64,000 nt of DNA from Glomus cerebriforme (lineage: Eukaryota; Glomeromycota; Glomeromycetes; Glomerales; Glomeraceae): NCBI GenBank assembly GCA_003550305.1, contig QKYT01000100.1:93724-157723 (forward strand). Reading direction: 5' to 3'. How positions within the stretch are numbered: the stretch's first letter is position 1; the number at the start of each line of letters is the position of its first letter. A program made the translations under genes and the position numbers. Positions 12,700 through 24,989 of the stretch are shown one piece after another. The notes under the pieces are model-generated. The model was not told the origin of the DNA. It saw only the letters and a list, made by a program, of their open reading frames with translations, and did not search any database.

Positions 12700-13065
12700 A
12701 ACTTGATCATTAGTCTTCTGATTCTAAAAATTAGTACTAGTAGCCAATTTTTATAACCTTACTTGATGTTTTATGCTAATTTGAAGACCTAACTGTACTT
12801 AAGGAGAGATTCATGTAAACTGATAAAAAGGATATTACCATTAATTTCAAATCATTAGAACCAATATGAAGTTGTTGAAAGATCTCATCTTTGGATTACT
12901 GGAAGACTTTATTATTAGTCTTTCTCTTCTAGAGATTGGTACTAACAGCTGATTTCTATAATCTCATTCGATGTATCATGTTAGTTTAAAGATCTACCAT
13001 TTATCTAGTTTTTTGAAAGGAGATACATATGAACTGATTTGAAGGCCAATACCAATAATCTGAAG
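12700..13065. repeat. Two diverged direct repeats, about 215 bp apart
   Basis: The segment ATTAGTCTTCTGATTCTAAA near 12712 and the segment ATTAGTCTTTCTCTTCTAGA near 12925 start stretches of about 130 bp that align throughout with small gaps. On the minus strand both translate into similar peptides (LTQYIE-DYRNQLL against LA-NIK-GYKNWLL, stops ignored), so this may be a duplicated protein segment in a dead ORF. Confidence 0.5.
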
Positions 13066-13079
13066 TTATAATTGGAAGT

Positions 13080-14450
13080 AGAATTATTATTTTATTCTTA
13101 AATGATAGAAGATAAGAAAAAGTGAAGAAGCCCAGCAGTGAAAGCTTTTTGATGGATAGGTGTAGAAATAGTATAGTGTTGGGTAGAAAAGGTATTAGTA
13201 GAATAAAGAAAATAGCGTTAAAAAAAAGTATATAATATATTAATATTTCATTAACAAGAGTAGTAGTTTTTACTGTAAGGCAAAGGTAATCCTTATTATA
13301 ATTGTATGTAAGATTCCATTTTTTATGGGCAGGACAAGACTTTTCAGACTAGATATATATGGAATTGTATCAATTAGTTTGATAATAGAGGTCCCATTTT
13401 CCATTCTGCTTTACCAGTAAGTCTAAGATAATTTTGTCAGGATTTTTGCTTCTCTCCAAGATTATGTTTTATCTAAGAAAGGATTATTTTCATCCTCTAT
13501 CTGTAATAGAGTAAACGCGTTTATTAATGGAACAAAAGAAGAATTTATTGAATTAAAATTATTGAAAAAAGAAAATATTGTTGACAAATTTTTGCAGAAA
13601 TATTATTATTAAGAAGGCAAAAAATTATTTCATACTTCAGTTACTAGATAATAAGATACAAATTGTAATTACATTCTTAATTACCTTCTAGTATATTCCT
13701 AAAATTTATTTTTAAATTCTTTTAATAAAGAATAAAAACATTTCTTACAAAATAAAATGAAAAAAAAAAATTAATACCATTTTTAAATAAATACTAAAAT
13801 TCCTTTCTTATATTTACTAAAGATAGTTTCCAAAGGTATATTTTTTTATAATAAAAAAAAAATAGTTCTTATAAAATAAAAATGAAAAAATGTTAGTATT
13901 AATTTTTTAAACAAATGCTAAAATCTCCACAAAATAATTATAAAGAATAAAAAAATAGTTTCTATAAATAAAACAAAAAATAACGTTAGTACTTCTTTAA
14001 AACAATAATGTATTAAAAAAGATATATTATATACACATGTACTAGCAAAATTATACTACAAAATATAATATTATATAGCTAAGTATTTTGAAAGAGAAAT
14101 AAAGTGAGCATGTAATAAAAAATAAATAATCAATAATCTATAAATGTTTAATACGATTATTTTTAGATATGATGTATAAACAGATTTTGCTTATGTGATT
14201 AAGGTCTAATAACAGTTATAATTGGATACTAACTTTAATAACTAACATTTTTTTCTAGTAAGTGATTCTAATATCATTAAAATATTTTTTAAATTCTTTA
14301 CTATAATCTTATAATGAATTGAGATTAAAAAACTGAAGGGTTCATTATTAATTAAGAGCTGACTTAAGTTAATTTACAAATTTATATTTAATAAATTTAA
14401 AAATAAATTTCTTATTTTAAAATTTAAAGGATGAATTAGTTAACCAAATA
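13080..14450. other. AT-rich spacer with weak tandem structure
   Basis: No gene was recognised. Bases 13725-14000 contain about three diverged copies of a unit built around AGAATAAAAA-ATTTCTTA-AAAATAAAA followed by TTA-TA-TTTTTAAA-AAATACTAAAAT. Confidence 0.5.
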
Positions 14451-14457
14451 AATATTT

Positions 14458-14785
14458 TGATACTGTTTTTCAAAGAGCAATTAATAAATTGAATTCTGAT
14501 TTTAAGAAAAATTCTCACGAATTTTTGTTGATACTGCTTAAATTTTAAGTTCAAAAGATGACAAATAAATTAAGATTCCAATTTTAAGAAAAATTCTTGA
14601 GAATTTTTTTGATACTGTTTATTTTTTAAGGTTCAAAGAGTGATTAATAAATTGAATCTGATTTAAAAAAAAAACTCAGATTTTTGTTGATATTGCTTAT
14701 TTTTTAAAGAACAATTAATAAATTAAAATTCCGATTATCAAGAAAAATTCGCAAGAATTTTTCTTAATATTGTTTATTTTTAAAA
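14458..14785. repeat. Minisatellite, about 90 bp unit, about 4 copies
   Basis: Each unit reads roughly GATACTG-TTATTTTTTAA, then GTTCAAAGA--AATTAATAA, then ATTGA-ATTC-GATTTTAAG, then AAAAATTCTCA-GAATTTTT. The same unit reappears at 17015-17165. Confidence 0.75.
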
Positions 14786-14923
14786 GTTCATTACATTTTG
14801 TATTATTGCATATAAATTTAATCTAAATTTAATTTTTTTTTTCTTTCACTGAAGCTTTAAAATCTTTATACAGTTGACTTTCTTTGATAGATGAAATCAA
14901 ATGGCCAGTTTTATTAATTCCAA

Positions 14924-16390
14924 CTACCTCTTATAGTTTATTATAGTCATTCTTTTTGGCAAAAATAATTTGAGATTAAGATCTGAAAATGCATCAAAAA
15001 TGGTATAACTATCTGATGCTATTTCCAATAATCTTCTCATCCTTGTTGCTCTATTTAGTATTGTTGAAATTGTTTGGTGTTTTATTTGTGAAACTTCTCC
15101 TGCTGATAATTTTGATAATTTTACGATCATCTCTATTGCTTGACTTTTAATTGTGCATTTCTTTGTTTATTCTTTATATAAATTACAAAAGATCTCAAGT
15201 TTTTCATAGTAAATTAATAATAGAATATAATATCAAAATTGGCGTCTCCTCATAATTTTGCTATTGATTTGATCTTTTAATGAAAATTCGTATATATGTA
15301 GTATAATATTAGTTAATATTGTATAGGTCGACTTCTTTTTAATCTCAAATTCATCTAAGAATAATATAAGCAATGAATTCAGATTACTAAAAATATCTAT
15401 AATATCTTAATTTATTAAAGGATCATCTGAATTTATAATAATATAATGTTCACTAACATTATAAATACTGGCCATTTCTTGATCATTATTTTCACTCTTA
15501 ACTACTTCAACTTTTCTTTTTTACTACCATTAAGTATAAAACTTAATGACAATCTTTGGGAATAGTTTCTATTATAATAATCTACACTTGTAAAAATATC
15601 CTAATTTTTAGAAAACATATTTATTGTATTAATCTTATTTAAATGGCTAATAAGTATCTCTTTATATCAATGTTTACTTATGATATTATTATTGTTTGTA
15701 GAAGGAGAGGTGGGAATTTTGTGAATATTATGAAGGAAGTTATACAAACAATTTTCCATTTCAATTATATTTTTTGAGATTAATGGATTTTCTTTCTTAC
15801 TATTTCTCTCTTCTTTAGTGTTTCCCTCTTCTCCTTCTTCTTCACTCTCTTTCTCTTCATTACTCATAATAATATCATTATCATCATCAACATATTATCT
15901 ACGAATTTTTTTTTGTTTGCGTTATTGTGATTATTTTTGTTGTTGTAGTCATTTAACATATTATTATGGTTGTCTTTTAAAATTTGTCTTTTTCTCTTCC
16001 TCATCATCATAATCATCATTAAAGTTATATTCATAATTATCTTTGAACTCTTCAAAACTAGACTCATTCATGTCATTATTATCTTTACCTTCATTGGTAA
16101 ATATACTATATCTCTTCTTACTGATCATTTCTACTTTTATAGTACTCGAATCATTAATTAATACTTTTCTATATTCACATTCTTTCATCAGATTTTTTGT
16201 TTTTAGCATTGATAATATTAATTCTACATATGTATATATAAATAGTTAATTATTTAATTATATCTATAATATATGAATAAATAAAAATATAATAACTATA
16301 AATACCATTATTTTTAGATCTCATGATATTATCTGTTGTTGCACTTTTTCCCATGACAACTATTTCAAGAGAAAAGATATTTGTAGACAT
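14924..16390 (-). pseudogene. Damaged hypothetical gene with acidic low-complexity centre
   Basis: Exon 1 can be read from an ATG at 16390 (MSTNIFSLEIVVMGKS) to 16306. A GT-AG intron (16305-16224) joins in frame to NELILSMLKTKNLMKECEY and an acidic stretch. The frame is then broken by stops and shifts through a Glu/Asp/Asn-rich middle (around 15850) and reaches a last open stretch, MIVKLSKLSAGEVSQIKH to a stop at 14924. The in-frame first intron argues for a real former gene. Function unknown; the breaks could also include unrecognised introns. Confidence 0.35.
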
Positions 16391-16674
16391 CTTATTTATT
16401 TATGGTAATATATAGATATTGAAGTAAAGGTAAGGAAAAAAAAAAAGGCTGAAAACTTTAAAAAGTAAGAAATTAAATGCTAAAAATAAGTTGGAAAATA
16501 AAAATACAAATATTATGAAATTAAATTGATCAAAGAAAAATGTATATATAAAATTCAAATAAAAATTAATTAAATCGAACAATTTTTGATAGAGTAAAGA
16601 GAAGGAAATGGTCTTTTTTATATCCATTTGAGATAAATATGAATTAACTAAATAAAGTAGTTATTACTCATTTT

Positions 16675-16905
16675 GTTATTTAATAATTAAAAATTTCTAT
16701 CTTCTGCTAAACATAACGGAAAAGAAAGAAAATTCTAACAAAGTCCTTTTTCTGTTTGAGATAATGAGAATTGATTATTAGTTTATTTTAAAGGAGTTTG
16801 TAATTGAGATTTAATTATTTCCATTATTTTAATAATTAAATTCTATCATTTTCTGAACATAATGGAAAAAAAGAAAAGAAAATTTTAACAAAGACTATAT
16901 AAATT
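16675..16905. repeat. Direct repeat, two copies about 150 bp apart
   Basis: ATTTAATAATTAAA-TTCTATC, then TTCTG-TAAACATAA-GGAAA and GAAAATT-TAACAAAG, occurs near 16678 and again near 16828. Confidence 0.6.
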
Positions 16906-17014
16906 AGAGTTATGTATGAAAACATTCTGTATATCATTCTCTTTTTGGCATTTTTTTTTAAAAAAAATATATAAGTACATGATGATACATATCAGATTAA
17001 ATAACTATTATTTT

Positions 17015-17165
17015 AAAATTCAAAGAGCAATTATAAATTGAATTCAAATTTTTCTTGATACTGTTTATTTTTTTAAAGTTCAAAGAATGATTTTTAAGTT
17101 TAAATGATGACAAATAAATTGAGATTCTAATTTTAAACAAAAATTCTCACAAATTTTTGTTGATA
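17015..17165. repeat. Second site of the 14.5-kb minisatellite unit
   Basis: About one and a half units matching the 14458-14785 array: AAATTCAAAGAGCAATTATA, then TTCTTGATACTGTTTATTTT, then GATGACAAATAAATTGAGAT, then ATTCTCACAAATTTTTGTTG. Confidence 0.7.
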
Positions 17166-17514
17166 CTAAATGAAAAAAAAGATTGAAAATATTTTTATAT
17201 TAATTAGTGAGAAAAAAAAATATGATCTCAATTGTAAAAAATCTATTTTTAGCTAGATGTTAATTTAACAATCACATTTAACATAAAACTGGTTAAAAAA
17301 CTAGATGGTGAGAAAAGATGTAAAAAATAAAGTAATTTTTTACAGTTTTTATTTACAATTTACATGAGTAATAATAAAAATTGCATTAGATTGGCAAATA
17401 AAAAATTTATTAAAATTAAAAAAAATATTATAATAACCAAAAATTCTAAAAAATAATTAAAAATATTAATATAAGGAAAATTTGTCCTAAAATTATCACA
17501 CAATCTCATTCTTT

Positions 17515-17712
17515 TAACATGTTATTAAATAATTGTTGATGATTTAAAAGATTTATATGGACCACATTTTCTAGAATATTTGCCAAGTTATTATCAATTT
17601 GTTGCTGTTCTGCTATCTTTATTATTGTAAATGCTTTTGTCTTTGATTGTTCATTTAAAGAGATCATTTTTGTTGTACTTTCTTTGATCTTCTTTCTGAA
17701 GACATTATTGAT
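17515..17712 (-). pseudogene. Short coding-like fragment
   Basis: An uninterrupted 65-codon stretch on the minus strand, VFRKKIKESTTKMISLNEQS to QQLFNNMLKE and a stop, with charged amphipathic composition. Family unknown; it may be the C-terminus of a dead transposon protein. Confidence 0.3.
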
Positions 17713-19498
17713 AAAATATTTTTGTCAAAAATTTTTATATTTTAGAAAAATAAAAAAATTATTTATATTATTTAACAATACTTCTTTTTTTTTTATCTTT
17801 TTCACACTTCTTCATTCTTTGCAATAATGATGCCAAGTGAAATTATTTTTTAAAATCTGAAATATTTCAGATTTTATTTAATAACCTAAACTTATTCTGT
17901 AACCTAAATTCTTTTCAAAATTAAGATTTATTTCCAAAACCTAAATTTATATCTGAATAAAAGTTTTTACTAAACTAACCAAAATTAATTAAAAATTAAA
18001 TATAATAAAAACAAATATATTTTTATATTTTATTTAAATTTTTTATTGCACTTTATAACTTTTATCTTTTGATATTTTAAATCAAAAAAAAAAATTGATA
18101 ATAATGAACATGATTATAATTTATAAAGTATTTTCAACAAATCATCATTATTTTAATACCTTCCAATTTATTTTTACTATCATTATTACTAGTATTACTG
18201 CTACTATTAATACAACTATTATCACTATCAACATCATTATTTGTATCATTATTATCTGAATTCTTATTCAGAATTTTTCTTACTTTTTTCAAATTAAACA
18301 TCTTTTCAATAATTAAAACCTAAATTATATAATTAGAAACATCCAAAACAGTCATATTTTTTGATTGTGTTTCATTATTATTAATTTTATCATCCTCTTT
18401 CTCAAGTTGTAAAAATGTTAAATCATTAATCATTTTATACATCTTGTCTTCTATATATTATTGACTAATATAAGCAAGTTCATTTTTAATATTAGATATA
18501 TAAAATGAACAAATTTTTGCCATACCTTCAACTTTTGAAAGTTCTAACCATTGGCACTGTTTACCATATAACTAAGTAAACTAACCAAATGTAGAAAAAA
18601 TTCTTTCATATCCTATGCTATGTGGTGTAATAGAAAACATCATCAAAACTAACTCAAAAAAATATTTATATTTATCCCTAATTGAAAGTCATTAACTTAT
18701 TAGTATTTCAAGACTGCTATCAAACTTTTCATGATATGGACTATATTTGAATTCATAATTGCAAATCTGTGCTAAAAGTTGTCATGACTTTTGATTATCA
18801 CTATTATTTAGGTGAATTTGAGCGGCAATATCAGTAATAATTTTCCAATATTCTGCTTAATCCTTGCCTTAATATGAATAAAAATTATAAAATCAATTAA
18901 TAATTAGATTATTTTTTTAAAAATTTTAATAAATTAAAATTCTTTAAAATTTAAAATTCTACTAATCCTGATATTTGGAATGTAAAAAATATGCCAGTAT
19001 ATATATTTCTGGATTAAATTTGTCCTAATATTTGTTAAAAGATTTAATGCAGTATTGGTAGAATTCTACCATTCCTTGAAAAAGCAACTTTTTAATAGTG
19101 TTTACTAATAAGATTAATTAAATGAAACAATCAGTAAGGTTTATACATGCATTTTCTAATAAAGTGATTGCAGTTTTAATTAGCTTTAAAACTTTGGTTA
19201 ACTTGTTAACATTTGCAAAAAAATCTGAATTTCAAATATAATGTTTGATAGTTTTATTTGTAATTTTGTCAAGATTGTTTATTAATGCCTATAAAATATA
19301 AATTAACAGTTAATATTTTAAATTTAAATAATAATAATTGAAAAATTAATAAACTTACATATTCTAATGCAATTCATAAACATGATACTGAACTTGTAGC
19401 TTCATATATAAAAGTCTATCATATTTCAAAGTATGTTTTAAGTCCTCCACTCTCAATTTTTAATGTAGTAGTGGTATCAGTTAATAATCTTTTCACAA

Positions 19499-20041
19499 TC
19501 ACTGGTCAAAAACTGATCTATCTTACAGATATCTTACAGATATCTTATAAATATCGGGTATCCAAAATGCAGAAAATCTGCTATACATCGGGTATCCAAT
19601 ATGTATACTATATAATTAAAAAACACAATTTATTAATTATCTCGCTATCCAGTAATCATAAAAAGATAAAATATAGCTCATTCGATTCGCCTCACTGAGA
19701 CGTATCGAATGGTACTAATTTCGCATTTCTAGGCGCGATAGATGCTGAGATATTCGATAAATTGGCATTTTTTGTTTATTTTTTTACGATTTATCAAATA
19801 TATCAGCATCTATCGCACCTAGAAATGCGAAATTAGTACCATTNGATACGTCTCAGTNAGNCGAATCNAATGAGCTATATTTCATCNTTTTATGATNACT
19901 GGATAGTGAGATAATTAATAAATTGTATTTTTTAATTCTATAGTATACATATTAGGTATCCGATGTATAGCAGATTTTCTGCATTTTGGGTACCCGATAT
20001 TTATAAGATATCTGTAAGATAGATCAGTTTTTGACCAGTGA
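19499..20041. mobile_element. Foldback element with two ~265-bp near-perfect arms
   Basis: The left arm starts TCACTGGTCAAAAACTGATC and the right arm ends with its exact reverse complement. The arms match almost base for base inward to a short T-rich loop near 19765-19790. Several N bases occur only in the right arm. It sits in the hAT relic between FFKRSH and the TTTLKIESGG part, so it inserted later. Superfamily unassigned: no clear target duplication was found. Confidence 0.85.
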
Positions 20042-20263
20042 ATATGAGATCGTTTAAAAAATAATGTAATTATGTTGCAACCTTTGATCATTTGTTTTGC
20101 TAAATCATGTTCTAAAAAATAAAAAAAATAATAAATTAAATATAAAGATAAATAATTTATAATAGTTTATAGCAATTTAAACTTATCTATTATATGTTTA
20201 GTTATTAGATTAAAGAAATGAGCAATGTATCAAAGATCATTAATGTTTGAAAATTGATTTGTA

Positions 20264-20937
20264 CACTCCCTGGTCAAAAGTATCCGACCACCTTAAAAAT
20301 TAAAAAAAAATGGGNTTTTAATAAAATTTTACNTTTATTTTAAATTTGAGNTGTAAAAAACTATTTAGAAGTNNTTTTTNNCTTAATTGATAGTAAAATA
20401 CTGCAGAAATATTTGATTTTTAAGATGAAAAAATTTTTGACTTTTTAACCAGTACAGTTATAGTAAAATAAATGTTAAAAATTGATTCTTTGACTAAAGA
20501 ATAGCTTATGTCTCAAATATCAAAAGGATTGAATCAGCAGTTATTGAGAAATTATTACTTAGAAATGATGAATTTTTGTAAATTTCATATATAAACCATC
20601 ATTTTTAATGAATTTTAATGAATTTCAAAGGCAGATTTCTCAACAACTACTGATCTAATCTTTCTGATTTTTGAAATATAAGGTATTTTTTAGTTAAAGA
20701 ATCTAATCTTGGCATTTATTTTACTGTAGTACTTCTGATTAAAAAGATAAAATTTTTCACATTTTTTGAATTAAATATTTATACAGAATTTTACTACTAT
20801 TTAAGTAAAAAAAACACTTCTTAATTGTTTTTAATGCTTCATACTTTAAAATAAATGTAAAATTTTTATTAAAAAATTCAATTTTCTTAATTAATTTTTA
20901 ATTTTTAGGGTGGTTGGATACTTTTGACCGGGGAGTA
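20264..20937. mobile_element. Tc1/mariner-type foldback MITE, 674 bp
   Basis: The left end is CACTCCCTGGTCAAAAGTAT; the right end read inward is TACTCCCCGGTCAAAAGTAT. TA dinucleotides flank it (20262-20263 and 20938-20939). Beyond the terminal repeats, the two halves pair with each other over most of their length with mismatches, so the element is one long imperfect palindrome without an ORF. It is inserted in the hAT relic. Confidence 0.8.
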
Positions 20938-21795
20938 TAACTATTTCTTATGCTTTAACACAGTTCACAGCATTATCAATAACTAATGCAGTTACTCTTT
21001 CAGATCCAATTTTTTTAACAATATCAATGATTTGTATGATGATCTTCCAAGTAATCATAGAGAGTATAAAGATATTATTTCTGATTGGGTATTAGAATTA
21101 TATAGTTATAAATAGAAATTCCACTCAGGTTCATCCATCTGTAATTACTAATATTTAAAAATTTGAAAAATAAATAAATAAAATACAAAAAAAAATAATA
21201 ATTTAACTCATCAAGCATTAGATTTCTGAATTTTTAATAACTTTATTAATTTTTTCATTAATCCTTGATGTTTCTTGATTTAAAAGTCTACCACTAAATA
21301 CATGTGAAGGTGGCATATATTCCAGTTTTATTTTATTAAGAAACTTAATAAAAAATAGATTCTCAGTAATTAAGAATGGAATATCATAACATGTAAATAT
21401 GTGTACAAGTGCACAGATAATAGAAGCTGCTTTTTGTGAAGGCAAATCTGTTGAATTAAACCAATCAGTTAACTCTTGCTGGTTTGACTGAGTTTTTCTT
21501 TTTTTTATTCTTTTCTGATAAGGGAATAGTAGTATCTTAGTTTCCAAAGTCTTATGAAGATATTACATCTAAATAAAATGAAGAAATAATTTCTGGATTC
21601 TCTTTACATTTGTTAGCTAAGTGGTCTTCTAATTTATGCATATAATCACAAGTCTAAACATTTTTGCAGTAATTATATTTTGCTGAAAAATAATCAGGGG
21701 ATGACTTGAGAAGTATTTTTTCATAATGTTTCCATATTTCACTTTGAGAATAACCACTAAGTTTTCTTTTTTTTGTTAAGATGAAGAGTCCATTT

Positions 21796-22861
21796 TTTAT
21801 AAAATAACATGAAAATACAACGTGATATTACAATATATAGTTAAGAAGTATAGAGAAAAAATCATGTTAGGTGAAACAAGCAGTTAAGCATGCTATTTAC
21901 ATTTTACTATAAATTCAGTGAGTTTGTTATATTTTTTTAATGTAGTTATTGGTACAGTATATAATCAGCTCTTTTTTATAATTTATTTAATTATCATTTG
22001 ATTATCTTTATTAGATAATGATGAAACACATTTCAGTTTTGTTACATGATGAAATATTTCAGATTTTCAGAATTTAAGGAGTAATGATGAAATATATTTT
22101 AGTTACGTCATGTGATGAAATATTTCAGTTTTGCCTGCATCATTACCTTGCAAGCCACATGACTACTATCCGGTATGAATGAATTACCTAAATTAAATAA
22201 AAAGCCTATATCAAGAACATCTAACTTAAAAATTATTTCTCACAAGTCACATAATCACTATTCAGTGTGGACGAATCACCCTCATTAGACCACAAAGTAT
22301 TTCTCAAAGAGAAAATAAAATCTTTATATAATTAATATGAATTATGAGATTTAATTATAAAATTATTTAGAACATTAACACCATCTGTAATTATAATATA
22401 TTTGAATTAATTTTTTTTTATAACAAAAATTATAATAAAACTAGAAAATATCATAATTTTTTCTTTTAACATATTTAGGTAATAGTAATGAGTAATGCGA
22501 AGTAGTTTACATTGTATTAAGTAAAGCAAAAGAGATTCTAACATTTTTTCTGTTTATTATATAAAATGAAAAAATTTTGTACATATTATTTCACATTTTA
22601 ATTTAAATAATAAATCATATCTTGTGAATAAATTTATTTTATTAAAATAAAATTGTAATTTGATTAGTCTTGTATTGAATAACATAAATTAAAATAAACT
22701 ATTTAAATGTAAAAATTACTAATCTAAAGAATTGTTTGAAATAATAAATTCAAAAATCAAAAAGTGTAATAAATTTAATAAATTTAAATTACAATTTGAA
22801 AACTATTGATATTGAATAAATTTGAAATTACTGTAATTAGTTTATATAAGATCAGTACATC
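21796..22861. other. AT-rich spacer between hAT and MULE relics
   Basis: No gene was seen. GATGAAA-A-ATTTCAG-TTT recurs at 22020-22130, and there are two CACAT-ACTA-TC-G-T-TGA-TGAAT motifs at 22155-22190 and 22245-22275. Confidence 0.5.
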
Positions 22862-24686
22862 ACCATTCAAGAGTGATAGCTTAGGCATTAATAATGTCTG
22901 ATGAAACTACTTCATCATATATGTGGGTTCTTAATAATTTTTTAATAGTAACAAATAATTTAACACCAAAAACAATTTTTTCTGATTGTGATACTGGATT
23001 GGGATCAGCTATAGAATCTGTTTTCCTAACAATATGATATTTACATTGTATTTTTCATATAGTGTTGAATATTAAAAAGAATCTAATGCACTTATTTGGT
23101 TCCCAATTCACTGCATTTAAAAATGATTTTTTTATTTGCCGCAATATATTATTTGAAAAAATTTTTGAAACATAATTTATTTCTTTATATATGAACTTTT
23201 CAGAAGCTGCATCATTATTTAAAAAATGGTTTATATCCAATTAAGAAATGTTAGGCTAAATGTTTTACTTTTAAGGTAAATATTTATCATATTGCATTAG
23301 AATTAGTATTAGGTTGAGTTGAGTTGGTTTAGGATTAAGGTTAAAGTTAGGATTAAGGTTAGAGTTAGGATTAAGGTTAAATTAAAGTAGGTTAGGGTTA
23401 GGTTAGTTATTTTAGATTAAAAAATAGTATTAATTGAATTTTTTACCAATATTTATACTTAGAAGTTTAATGCTGGAATGTCTTCTACTCAATATATGAA
23501 ATCTATTAATGCTAATAAATTTGTGAATTCACATTCAACTTTATTAGAATGTTTTAATGGATTACAGGAAATATCAGCTTTAGAACTTCAAAAAGCTGAA
23601 TATCAAGATTATTTAGCCAATTTGCCTTTTAGTATTGCTGCTTTTTTAGCAATTTGTATTTTTCCAAAATTGGTGAAGAATTTAAGAAGTATTTTAACTG
23701 ATGAAATTTTTTCTATTCAAAAGGCTCAAAGCAATGTTTGTTTTGAATATTATTTAAGATTAATTCTTTCTGATCAATACCATATGTATAATAATGTAAG
23801 TTTATATTTTTTTTTGTTTAATGAAAAATTTTTATTATCTGTTTGGTATTAATATTAAATTTTTTTTTAATTAAAGATTAATGATTCTGATACTTCTATT
23901 TGTCTTGAAGATTATACAGATAAATGTCAAATTGCACTTAAATTTCTAATTAGTGGTGTAAATCTTACTAATGTTATAGAAATTTGGGAAGTTAAACACA
24001 TAGTAATTAATACAACATCAGTAAATTATGTGATATTATTTCAAGATCATTCTTATATTTGTATATGTTTACTTTTAACTAGCAAAGGTTTGATTTATCA
24101 ACACTTTTTTCAAGTGATGTTACGAATACAAAAAGCACAATTTACATTTAATTTGTTAAAGAGTCAGTGATATAAAAAAGGAGTTTATTTACAGAAAATT
24201 AATACTTTAGATAATTCTGCTAACTTTATAATTGATACTGGAAGTGAAAATTCAGTAACTTTAATGTGTGAAATTCATAATAATGAAGAAGATTATTTAA
24301 GTAATAATTTTGCTAAAGTTGAACATTTTATCAAAAAATATCAGATTTATGAAGAATGTGTAGCATTAGAATGAAAGTTAGCATTCTTAGCTTCTGAATT
24401 CAAATTGATATATATTGCAACTACATTATAAGATTTAATTCAAGAAATAGAATTATTTAACACTAATGTTAATAAATAAGATCAAGAAATAATTTGTAAT
24501 TCATTACAAGTTAATGCAAAAGAAAGAACTGCTAAAAGATTGAAATTTTCTGGAAAAAATATATTAACTAATTCTATGGGCAATAGATTTATTAATTATT
24601 CTGGTGATGGATATACATGCCACAATTGCCATGTAAAATTTGTAAAAAATAATTATTTACATTGTCTAAACAAGAAGAATGTATAA
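22862..24686 (+). pseudogene. MULE (FAR1-like) transposase, decayed
   Basis: The + strand begins inside the DDE domain: SRVIA-ALIMSDETTSSY, then NLTPKTIFSDCDTGLGSAI with a catalytic-type Asp, then YLHCIFHIVLNIKKNL and FKNDFFICRNILFEKIF. After a repeat-filled gap, 23478-23795 is open (MSSTQYMKSINANKFVNSHS onward). It joins across a GT-AG intron (23796-23876) to the SWIM zinc-finger region (YICICLLLTSKGLIYQHFF) and a C-terminal tail ending near 24686. The SWIM finger should read C-x-C ... C-x-H; here the second Cys reads Tyr. The stops are mostly explainable as single transitions. Confidence 0.8.
23305..23416 (+). repeat. Telomere-like 18-bp minisatellite inside the MULE relic
   Basis: GGATTAAGGTTA(A/G)AGTTA repeats about three times and then degenerates into GTAGGTTAGGGTTAGGTTAG. 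The unit is related to the TTAGGG telomere motif used by many fungi. It lies between the DDE part and the SWIM part of the MULE relic. Confidence 0.75.
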
Positions 24687-24989
24687 TTAATTTGTATTAT
24701 TATATTCCTTCAGTTATTAATTAGGAATCATATCTTTATTAATTATTTATAAATTTCTTGTATATTATTTTAATTATTGTAATAAATATTAGTAAACGCA
24801 TACTCTTTTCTCACATGAATAAATAATTGTAACGTGCAATATGTTTATTTTTTAACCGATTGTGTATTCTTGAATAATAATTAATAAAATTTATTCGTGA
24901 ACAAGGTTTAAAAAAAAAAATTATTGTAATAAATATTTGCAATATTTTAATAAAAATATATACAAACATATGATTTATATGCTATGTCA

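Larger units (their letters stand above)
18130..21795 (-). pseudogene. hAT-family transposase, decayed and split by two insertions
   Basis: Read from 21795 downward. First comes a BED-type zinc finger (YNYCKNV-TCDYMHKLEDHLA with a closing Cys). A 109-codon open stretch follows (21547-21218), beginning METKILLFPYQKRIKKRK and containing SIICALVHIFTCYDIPFLI. Beyond a short intron is the GISIYNYIILIPNQ block, then FSNINDL-YIAHFFNLITK, then GCNIITLFFKRSH, GGLKTYF and YEATSSVSCL. The C-terminal hAT dimerisation region is at 18680-18500 (ITPHSIGYERIFSTFG, then KVEGMAKICSFYISNIKNEL). Two palindromic elements interrupt the frame. Many TAA/TAG/TGA stops remain, so it is inactive. Confidence 0.8.

Noticed and set aside
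16400..16627. 75-codon hydrophobic minus-strand frame ending just before the hypothetical gene start
   Set aside because: Phe/Leu/Ile/Tyr content follows from A-rich plus-strand sequence; no evidence that it is translated.
19471..19698. 75-codon plus-strand ORF
   Set aside because: Falls inside the left arm of the foldback element; the mirror sequence shows no coding constraint.
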